11,344 nt of DNA, taken from the NCBI GenBank assembly GCA_964535545.1, contig CAZHUT010000028.1, forward strand, positions 1-11,344, written 5' to 3'. Under the pieces are notes generated by a model. It saw only the letters and a program-made list of their open reading frames with translations. It was not told the origin of the DNA and did not search any database. Every line of letters begins with the position of its first letter. Within the stretch, counting starts at the first letter, position 1. Both the position numbers and the translations under genes were made by a program. This document shows positions 5,770-10,556 of this stretch, one piece after another. Source of the DNA: DALYCO01 sp964535545 (GTDB lineage Bacteria > Patescibacteriota > Minisyncoccia > Phycocordibacterales > UBA9973).

Positions 5770-6285
5770 ATGGCAAAGGATACTTCATACATGGAATACA
5801 TCGTGCAAGATGTGCTCGGTCATATTGATGGCATAACCGCTCGTTCAATGTTTTCTGGTTGGGGAATTTATTACCAGGGTCTTGTTGTCGCTATCATTGC
5901 TGACGGTGAATTGTATTTCAAAGCAACCAAAGCATTGGTTGAGAAGTACAAGAAAGAGGGGTTGTATCCATTTACGTATACTGGTAACAAAAATAAAGTA
6001 TATGAAATGGCATATGTCAGTGTTCCTGAGGAGGTACTTGAAGACAAGGAAAAAATTTTCGACCGGGTAATGGAATCTTTTGAAATCAGTAAACAAGCTG
6101 CTTCTAGTAAGAAAAAAAGTGGTATACTGAAACCTATGAAAGCAAAAACAAAAGCGAAAGCTAAAAAAGCAGTCAAAGTAAAAAGCCCTGAGCCGAAGCC
6201 GCTCAAGAAGCTTGGCTTCGACAACAAGGCCTTCAATCAGAAAAATCCTCCGGCGCTCCGCCCAAAAGGAAAGCGAGCGAAATAA
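5770..6285 (+). CDS. TfoX/Sxy N-terminal-domain protein with a lysine-rich tail
   Basis: 171 aa. Residues about 8-107 form a TfoX N-terminal domain: GITARSMFSGWGIYYQGLVV, AIIADGELYFKA, YPFTYTGNKNKVYEMAYVSVPEEVLED. The remainder (about 108-171) is low-complexity and very basic (KAKTKAKAKKAVKVKSPEPK), ending in KNPPALRPKGKRAK; it lacks the helical TfoX C-terminal domain. In Haemophilus and E. coli, TfoX/Sxy drives competence genes with CRP, but single-domain homologues are widespread with unknown roles. The tail suggests nucleic-acid binding (inferred). The ATG at 5770 is preferred over TTG 5743 because it fits the -10 box. The tsaC gene starts seven bases after the stop, so they are probably co-transcribed. 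Confidence 0.85.
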   Translation: MAKDTSYMEYIVQDVLGHIDGITARSMFSGWGIYYQGLVVAIIADGELYFKATKALVEKYKKEGLYPFTYTGNKNKVYEMAYVSVPEEVLEDKEKIFDRVMESFEISKQAASSKKKSGILKPMKAKTKAKAKKAVKVKSPEPKPLKKLGFDNKAFNQKNPPALRPKGKRAK

Positions 6286-6292
6286 TTTTTCC

Positions 6293-6856
6293 ATGGACGA
6301 CGTAGTTGCACTTCTCAAGCATGATGGAGTCGGTGTTTTTCCGACCGATACGCTCTATGGTCTCGTGGGGCGCGCGTCTTCGACGCGCGCCGTCTCTCGC
6401 ATCTATGACATCAAGGGCCGCGACGAACACAAACCCTTCATCATTCTCATTTCTTCTCTGACCGATCTCAAAAATTTTAAAATCACACTCACTCCTGTCC
6501 AGAAAAAATTCCTTCAGAAAAACTGGCCGAATCAACTCTCAGTCATTTTACCGTGTCCGCAGAAACAATTTGAATATTTGCATCGCGGTACCAAGTCGCT
6601 GGCATTCCGTTATCCTAAAGATGTTTTTCTTCAGAAGCTCCTGAAGAAGACCGGTCCACTGTTCGCGCCATCAGCCAATCCGCAAGGTGAGCAGCCAGCT
6701 GAAACAATTACCGAAGCGCAGCAGTATTTTGCTGACAGTGTTGATTTTTATGTTTCAAAAGGCAAGAAAAAAGGCCAAGCATCAACGATTGTTGACCTGA
6801 CCAAAGACATACCAATGATACTTCGGCAGGGTAAAGTAAAAATAAAGAAATCTTAA
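6293..6856 (+). CDS. tsaC: Threonylcarbamoyl-AMP synthase (TsaC/YrdC type)
   Basis: 187 aa, the short TsaC form without the Sua5 C-terminal domain. Conserved sites are FPTDTLYGLVG (16-26), KGRDEHKP (41-48, the KxR motif), PLFAPSANPQGEQPA (122-136) and ASTIVDLT (163-170). The enzyme makes threonylcarbamoyl-AMP from threonine, bicarbonate and ATP, for t6A37 on tRNAs reading ANN codons. The ATG at 6293 is chosen. The frame stays open upstream to 6212, but that would overlap the TfoX gene and add a non-homologous segment. A weak AAAGGA lies upstream. Inside the gene is a GC-rich palindrome (6369-6391). The stop is TAA. Confidence 0.93.
   Translation: MDDVVALLKHDGVGVFPTDTLYGLVGRASSTRAVSRIYDIKGRDEHKPFIILISSLTDLKNFKITLTPVQKKFLQKNWPNQLSVILPCPQKQFEYLHRGTKSLAFRYPKDVFLQKLLKKTGPLFAPSANPQGEQPAETITEAQQYFADSVDFYVSKGKKKGQASTIVDLTKDIPMILRQGKVKIKKS
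6369..6391. repeat. Perfect GC-rich 10-bp inverted repeat inside tsaC
   Basis: GGCGCGCGTC (6369-6378) and GACGCGCGCC (6382-6391) flank a TTC loop. It encodes part of GRASSTRAV, between the PTDT and KxR motifs, where the family tolerates variation. Its composition is far more GC-rich than its surroundings. Confidence 0.85.
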
Positions 6857-6857
6857 A

Positions 6858-6886
6858 TTGACTTTTTGTGGGGGCGGTGCTTGAAT
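6858..6886 (+). promoter_or_regulatory. Candidate promoter of the gene at 6903
   Basis: TTGACT (6858-6863), 17 bases, then TTGAAT (6881-6886) preceded by TG at 6878-6879. The -35 is strong and the -10 weak. The predicted start is near 6893. Confidence 0.4.
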
Positions 6887-6902
6887 TAAAAGAAAAAAGC
6901 GC

Positions 6903-7229
6903 ATGCAACAGGCAGATCCAACACCTGAAGACACCACCACACCACCTTTACACGCATTCATACTAAAAGTTTTGTATTACTGGTCATCCGTATCCTTTTT
7001 GCGGATGCTGACCATACACGTTTTCCTAATAGCAGCAGATGTCACCTTTTTTGCTGCCATAAAACCTTACCTGACTGGGAAACCAGTTAGCTTTGAGAAT
7101 GTTCCACTACCAGCCGCTTATGTTGTGCTGATAATTTTCGCCTCGTTTATTTTTTATGTAGGACTTACGGAATTGGCAGGAAGAAGTCCGACCTTTATTG
7201 CCAAATCAAAGGCAAAATCCGAAAAATAA
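6903..7229 (+). CDS. Two-helix membrane protein, unknown function
   Basis: 108 aa. A Pro/Thr-rich N-terminus (ADPTPEDTTTPP) is followed by membrane helices at about 33-54 and 70-90, and a basic tail (KSKAKSEK). Both ends are probably cytoplasmic by the positive-inside rule. I do not recognise a family. A candidate promoter lies just upstream, and the 63-aa gene follows after 29 bases, so they may form a pair. Confidence 0.65.
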   Translation: MQQADPTPEDTTTPPLHAFILKVLYYWSSVSFLRMLTIHVFLIAADVTFFAAIKPYLTGKPVSFENVPLPAAYVVLIIFASFIFYVGLTELAGRSPTFIAKSKAKSEK

Positions 7230-7258
7230 AATTTATTCAACTCGAAAAAGCTTAAGTT

Positions 7259-7450
7259 ATGGATAAGAACGACAAAAACAAAACCGTACAGTTCCCGCAG
7301 GGAATCGAACAGTTTATTACAGAGGAAGATTTGCAAAACAGGGGGCATTTTACTCCTACGAACGATCTGATTACCAAATCGGAACAAGAAGAGCGTGATA
7401 ACAAGGTTACGTATGACACAAAGTATGGTATTCCCAAAAATACCGATTAA
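7259..7450 (+). CDS. Small hydrophilic protein, unknown function
   Basis: 63 aa, highly charged and without membrane segments. It begins MDKNDKNKTVQFPQG and ends TYDTKYGIPKNTD. No known motif is recognised. Support comes from an ATG start, amino-acid composition and an intrinsic terminator 26 bases after the stop. There is no Shine-Dalgarno sequence; it is probably read through from the gene at 6903. Confidence 0.55.
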   Translation: MDKNDKNKTVQFPQGIEQFITEEDLQNRGHFTPTNDLITKSEQEERDNKVTYDTKYGIPKNTD

Positions 7451-7476
7451 TAGTTACTTACACGAGATTATTTTTT

Positions 7477-7507
7477 AAATAGCATTGCGCTTCCGCCAAT
7501 GCTATTT
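7477..7507 (+). terminator. Intrinsic terminator between convergent genes
   Basis: AAATAGCATTG (7477-7487) pairs perfectly with CAATGCTATTT (7497-7507) around a nine-base loop, and a T-run follows on the plus strand. The stop codon of the minus-strand gene (7504-7502) is inside the stem. A short T-run also follows on the minus strand after a few As, so it may serve both genes. Confidence 0.85.
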
Positions 7508-8032
7508 TTTCTTGGCCGGAGTCTTTTTGAGACTGCCAATTTCTTTCATGAGTGCTTCGAGGTTTTTTTCGATGCGGGCAAAGCGAGCTTCGTCATCTTC
7601 ATCTTCGGAAATTTCTTCAACATCTTCTCCAATGTCTTCCACATCTTCCTGAATATCTTCGACGTCTTCTTGGATGTCCTCAACGTTTTCCTGAATATCC
7701 TCGACGTCTCCTTGAATCTCTTCGACGTCTTCTTGAATTTCATCCACGTCTTTTTGGATTTCATCGATGTCTTCAGACACGGCATAGAGGTGCTGGTCCT
7801 GGCGATTCACCGACATCTGGATAAAAATGGCGAGGTAAATGGCTTCGAGGGAAACAATCGTAGTTACAACGAGCAGGACTTTATCAAAATTCACTCCAAA
7901 CAGGACAAGCATCAAGCAGAAAAGAAATGCAAGGGTATGCGCAACAAGAGAATGGATCGAACCGATCCAGCGAGTAGCTTTGTCTGAAAACGTTTCCAAT
8001 GATGGAAGTTTTTTTAAATGTTCAAATGGCAT
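7502..8032 (-). CDS. Two-TM protein with acidic heptad-repeat coiled coil
   Basis: 176 aa from ATG 8032; an in-frame GTG at 8047 would add five residues. After KATRWIGSIHSLVAHT, two helices (about 29-48 and 51-72) end in TTIVSLEAIYLAIFIQMSVNRQ, which resembles the two-helix core of DUF1003 or low-affinity iron-permease-like proteins. Residues 87-142 are eight uninterrupted heptads of the type EDVEDIQ, with Val and Ile at the a and d positions and Asp/Glu almost everywhere else. A basic tail (KKTPAKKK) closes the protein. It is expected to be a membrane-anchored cytoplasmic coiled coil. The acidic surface would repel a like partner at neutral pH unless balanced by cations or a basic partner. 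Function is unknown. Confidence 0.8.
   Translation of the reverse strand: MPFEHLKKLPSLETFSDKATRWIGSIHSLVAHTLAFLFCLMLVLFGVNFDKVLLVVTTIVSLEAIYLAIFIQMSVNRQDQHLYAVSEDIDEIQKDVDEIQEDVEEIQGDVEDIQENVEDIQEDVEDIQEDVEDIGEDVEEISEDEDDEARFARIEKNLEALMKEIGSLKKTPAKKK
7607..7774 (-). repeat. Eight tandem 21-bp coding repeats
   Basis: The DNA encoding residues 87-142 repeats every 21 bases (7 codons), with third-position and a few coding changes between units. The most similar units are in the middle, suggesting recent duplication or slippage there. The unit number probably varies among relatives. Confidence 0.8.
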
Positions 8033-8082
8033 GATTGAATACCGCACCCCGCTGGGGTATGATGGTTATATATTCCTAATAG

Positions 8083-8088
8083 TATTAT
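8083..8088 (+). promoter_or_regulatory. -10 box of the four-TM protein gene
   Basis: TATTAT ends five bases before the ATG at 8094, again predicting a leaderless mRNA. The short AT-rich space is shared with the divergent minus-strand gene, and an ACCCC-GCT-GGGGT dyad lies at 8046-8058 between the two starts. Confidence 0.4.
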
Positions 8089-8093
8089 TTTAT

Positions 8094-8684
8094 ATGAACG
8101 AACAACAAACCACAACTGCGCAAGCTGCTGGAAATCCGCAGCGCACCGCAAAAATAGTAAAATGGGCTATCGTGCTCGGCATCGTCATCGTGCTCAATCT
8201 CTTTTTCAACTACGCAATTTCACTTGTGTATAAAGAACCGATGTTCGACAAATTTTGTCCGGTTGAATTGAACTCCACAACATATTCAGATCGTGATTCG
8301 TGCAACAAAGTCGGCGGCATGTGGTCAGAAAGCACCTACCCAGAGTCGCTCGATGAAAAAGGGAAGACCACTCCGGCAAAAATAGTCGGTTACTGCAATG
8401 CTACCTACACCTGTAACAATCAGTACATGGATGCACAGAGTGTCTACAATCGAAATGTATTTATCGCGCTCATCATACTTGGCATTCTTTCACTTGCCTT
8501 GGGCGCATATCTAACACATCTCTCAAGTGCTGTTGCGCTCGGTTTCTCATTTGGAGGTGTGCTTTCATTGATCATTGGCGCCATGCGTTATTGGAGCAAC
8601 ATGCAGGATGTGCTTCGTGTGGTTGTCCTTGCCATCGCCCTCGCTGCACTTGTCTGGATCGGTATCAAGAAGATCAAGGAGTAA
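8094..8684 (+). CDS. Four-TM protein with a four-cysteine external loop, unknown function
   Basis: 196 aa. A Gln/Thr-rich N-terminus leads to TM1 (about 22-44), then a roughly 75-residue loop with Cys55, Cys70, Cys101 and Cys107 (KFCP, DSCNKVGGMW, GYCNATYTC). TM2-TM4 follow at about 121-141, 146-164 and 174-192, with SFGGVLSLIIGAMRYWS between and a basic end (KKIKE). The loop is probably outside, with two disulfides, making it a plausible client of the DsbA-like protein at 1-452. I recall similar proteins as uncharacterised in Parcubacteria but cannot name a family. The ATG at 8094 is supported by the -10 box; the open frame upstream is not coding. Confidence 0.75.
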   Translation: MNEQQTTTAQAAGNPQRTAKIVKWAIVLGIVIVLNLFFNYAISLVYKEPMFDKFCPVELNSTTYSDRDSCNKVGGMWSESTYPESLDEKGKTTPAKIVGYCNATYTCNNQYMDAQSVYNRNVFIALIILGILSLALGAYLTHLSSAVALGFSFGGVLSLIIGAMRYWSNMQDVLRVVVLAIALAALVWIGIKKIKE

Positions 8685-8694
8685 AAAAATAAAA

Positions 8695-8727
8695 AACACC
8701 TTCGGACTTTTAGGGTCGTCAGGTGTT
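8695..8727 (-). terminator. Terminator of the minus-strand six-TM gene
   Basis: AACACCT (8695-8701) pairs with AGGTGTT (8721-8727) across a 19-base loop. On the minus strand the hairpin is followed by a long T-rich run reaching into the end of the plus-strand gene. On the plus strand no T-run follows, so it mainly serves the gene ending at 8755. Confidence 0.65.
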
Positions 8728-8754
8728 CCAAAACAATACTAAACCAACATAAGG

Positions 8755-9519
8755 TTATGAAGCAGTTTTCGCTGCTTTGCGCTGTTCGTATTTTCTTTCA
8801 GCCAGGTCGCCCCAGCTTTCATTAAATAGAAAATGGTAGGCTTTTTTGCGGAATACCGTGAAGTGTTTCCATGCAAATACAATAAATTGTATGGCATATC
8901 CTCCAACGAATACAATCAGTGCGCCAATTGCGGCAAAACCAACAGTTATATTTCCCATAGTCCACAGCTGCGAGAAATCACCGGTGATGATAACTGCAAC
9001 TACGGCAAGCATTACGCCAAATTCAAGGCCGCTTCTTCTGCGAACCATGCCAAGTATTAGAGCCATGCCAGCTAAAACAACGGCAGCAATGTCTCTAACC
9101 AGTTCATCTTTTTGAACATTGGTTTCCCACCATGGAGCGGCAATATGAATGCCGATGCTATGGAAGAAGGTTGGCTGTAATAGCAAAATATTGGCGCATA
9201 ATATTCCTATAACCACAAAGCAGTTTCGCAGTGTGTCGTAGTTATTATCTTTTTGCGGTAATACCTGTAATAAGCCAAGCGCGATTGCGCCTACCAGTAC
9301 CGCAAAAATTGCGCTTTTGTACTGGGCCCAGTTGATGATTGCCTGGCCATCAGCATCGGTGTATTTGATGCCAAGGTGCGGCTGAATGTACGCGAAGGCA
9401 ACTACTATTGGCACCAAAATCAGTGCAATAATAAACAGTTTTTGCAGCGTGCTGAAGAAAGCGTTAATTACTTTTCCAGGTGTGATGTTCTGTGTCAGAT
9501 GAGAAAGATTTGGTTTCAT
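8755..9519 (-). CDS. Six-TM membrane protein A, unknown function
   Basis: 254 aa with hydrophobic segments at about 28-46, 68-87, 99-116, 142-160, 165-180 and 192-217, and a basic, amphipathic C-terminus (FRKKAYHFLFNESWGD, then ERKYEQRKAAKTAS). No catalytic motif is evident. It shares topology, loop sizes and a closing basic-aromatic-WGD motif with the protein encoded upstream at 9754-10407, so the two may be diverged paralogues acting together. It has its own promoter, a leader of about 97 nt and a terminator, so it is transcribed separately. No Shine-Dalgarno sequence precedes the ATG. I do not recognise the family. Confidence 0.75.
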   Translation of the reverse strand: MKPNLSHLTQNITPGKVINAFFSTLQKLFIIALILVPIVVAFAYIQPHLGIKYTDADGQAIINWAQYKSAIFAVLVGAIALGLLQVLPQKDNNYDTLRNCFVVIGILCANILLLQPTFFHSIGIHIAAPWWETNVQKDELVRDIAAVVLAGMALILGMVRRRSGLEFGVMLAVVAVIITGDFSQLWTMGNITVGFAAIGALIVFVGGYAIQFIVFAWKHFTVFRKKAYHFLFNESWGDLAERKYEQRKAAKTAS

Positions 9520-9623
9520 AACTAGTGGTTTTAAATATTCAGTTTTTTTGGAATTTTTTTACCCCCAATTTTTCGGTATGGGTGCGTAAACGGACGGTTC
9601 AGGAATGGGGAACTATCGTATGT

Positions 9624-9652
9624 ATCCTAACACAAATGAACCTATTTGTCAA
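9624..9652 (-). promoter_or_regulatory. sigma70 promoter of six-TM gene A
   Basis: On the minus strand a consensus TTGACA (9652-9647), 17 bases, then TAGGAT (9629-9624) with a TG just upstream (extended -10). The predicted start is near 9617, giving a leader of about 97 nt with A/T runs but no firm structure. Confidence 0.7.
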
Positions 9653-9667
9653 CGGTTACAGACCGTT
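9651..9667. promoter_or_regulatory. Candidate operator overlapping the -35 of gene A
   Basis: AACGGT (9651-9656) and ACCGTT (9662-9667) form a perfect six-base dyad around five bases, overlapping the upstream edge of the -35 box. Similar half-sites AACGG (9589-9593) and ACGGTT (9594-9599) occur in the leader. A dimeric regulator is plausible but unproven. Confidence 0.45.
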
Positions 9668-9708
9668 AAAACTGTTACCTAATCTAGGCTCGATTTACAA
9701 AAAAACAA

Positions 9709-9731
9709 GCCTTGCAGATAAACCGCAAGGC
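9709..9731 (-). terminator. Intrinsic terminator of six-TM gene B
   Basis: GCCTTGC (9709-9715) pairs with GCAAGGC (9725-9731) around nine bases. On the minus strand the stem is followed after three bases by a run of seven Ts. It lies about 22 bases after the stop of the 9754-10407 gene and ahead of the next promoter. Confidence 0.85.
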
Positions 9732-9753
9732 CTGTACATAATTTTCGATGTTC

Positions 9754-10407
9754 TTAAGCACTAACTGTATTTTTGGTATCCCCCCACTTTTTGAAAAAAA
9801 GTAAGTAGATAAGACGGTTGATAAGCCAACCACCAAAAGCAAAAGCAAGCAAAGCAATCTGCATTACAAAATATTCGCTCAGGGAGCCGGCCATAAAACC
9901 AGCAATACCTGCAGTTAGAATTGCATAGGTTAAACCTATGCCTCTGCCGCACAGTCCGAAGAAGGCAGCTAGGCCCAAGGCAATATACAGCACTGTATCA
10001 TTGCTCATGCCTGGTATATCCCATTGCCCATCCTGGACAACCCCTAAGATGGTAGCTTGTACAATAAGCATAATAAGCAAAACAACCCATATCAAGGCAT
10101 CAACTGTCGTATTACCGAATATTTCGCCCAATACCTGCTCTTTGATTAGCAAGTTTTTAAACGATGTAAATACAGTAAACGCAGTAATACTTATTACTAG
10201 CACTGCCATGCTTTCTAAGTATGCCGGAAGCATATAGGTAGTAATGTAGTACCAGCGGTAGGCATCATGGTTACTGCCGATGTAATCAGGTATTTCCAGA
10301 AATTGGGCTTTGTGCAAGCCGGCTAGTAGTAACATAATGCATGCTGCAATAGCTGTGATAAATGCGGTTCTTGTTGCTAAAAGCAATTTTTGTTGGAAAG
10401 CGTTCAT
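9754..10407 (-). CDS. Six-TM membrane protein B, unknown function
   Basis: 217 aa with helices at about 13-31, 62-81, 104-123, 137-154, 158-175 and 181-204. The first loop (about 32-60) is long and aromatic (DYIGSNHDAYRWYY), and the C-terminus is basic (FFKKWGDTKN). RGIGLTYAILTAGIAG (155-170) aligns loosely with RRSGLEFGVMLAVVAV of membrane protein A at the same place in the fold. No enzyme motif or known family is recognised. It is flanked by its own near-consensus promoter and a clear terminator, so it is a single-gene unit despite lying directly upstream of gene A. The start ATG 10407 has no Shine-Dalgarno sequence. Confidence 0.75.
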   Translation of the reverse strand: MNAFQQKLLLATRTAFITAIAACIMLLLAGLHKAQFLEIPDYIGSNHDAYRWYYITTYMLPAYLESMAVLVISITAFTVFTSFKNLLIKEQVLGEIFGNTTVDALIWVVLLIMLIVQATILGVVQDGQWDIPGMSNDTVLYIALGLAAFFGLCGRGIGLTYAILTAGIAGFMAGSLSEYFVMQIALLAFAFGGWLINRLIYLLFFKKWGDTKNTVSA

Positions 10408-10485
10408 TTTTTCTTGATTTTTTAAGGTGCATTCTTTTTAGGGTGTCTGCGTCCCAGAAATTCAGAATGTCTGATTTCCGCATAT

Positions 10486-10514
10486 ATTATACCACCAATA
10501 TGGTATATAGTCAA
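10486..10514 (-). promoter_or_regulatory. Near-consensus sigma70 promoter of six-TM gene B
   Basis: On the minus strand TTGACT (10514-10509), 17 bases, and a perfect TATAAT (10491-10486). It is the best promoter in the window. Predicted start near 10479, leader about 71 nt, containing a small TCAGA/TCTGA dyad. Confidence 0.8.
10488..10507. promoter_or_regulatory. Candidate operator in the promoter of gene B
   Basis: TATACCA (10488-10494) and TGGTATA (10501-10507) form a seven-base perfect dyad around six bases, covering the -10 and the spacer. A repressor bound here would block RNA polymerase. The site shows no sequence likeness to the dyad of gene A. Confidence 0.45.
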
Positions 10515-10540
10515 TATATAGAAAAACCTTATAATTCCTG

Positions 10541-10546
10541 TATACT
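10541..10546 (+). promoter_or_regulatory. -10 box of leuS
   Basis: TATACT lies ten bases before the ATG at 10557. A TATAAT at 10530-10535 is an alternative. Neither has a good -35. Both give a very short leader. Confidence 0.4.
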
Positions 10547-10556
10547 TTCCAGATAT

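Noticed and set aside
6212..6292. Longer N-terminus for TsaC
   Set aside because: It would overlap the TfoX-like gene by 74 bases and adds a basic segment without family likeness; ATG 6293 fits the family start.
5845..6318. Minus-strand frames opposite the TfoX-like gene
   Set aside because: Phe/Leu/Ser-rich complements of the lysine-rich plus-strand gene, without start signals; the plus strand shows a clear domain.
7607..7774. Possible CRISPR or minisatellite array
   Set aside because: The 21-bp units are contiguous without spacers and in phase with codons, so they are coding heptads.
7499..7987. Plus-strand frame of 162 codons rich in Phe, Leu and Asn opposite the heptad array
   Set aside because: It is the complement of the acidic repeats on the minus strand, so its periodic composition is a by-product. 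The minus-strand frame has TM helices and a clean heptad pattern.
7839..8093. Upstream extension of the four-TM protein
   Set aside because: It overlaps the opposite-strand two-TM gene, lacks homology features and ignores the -10 box just before ATG 8094.
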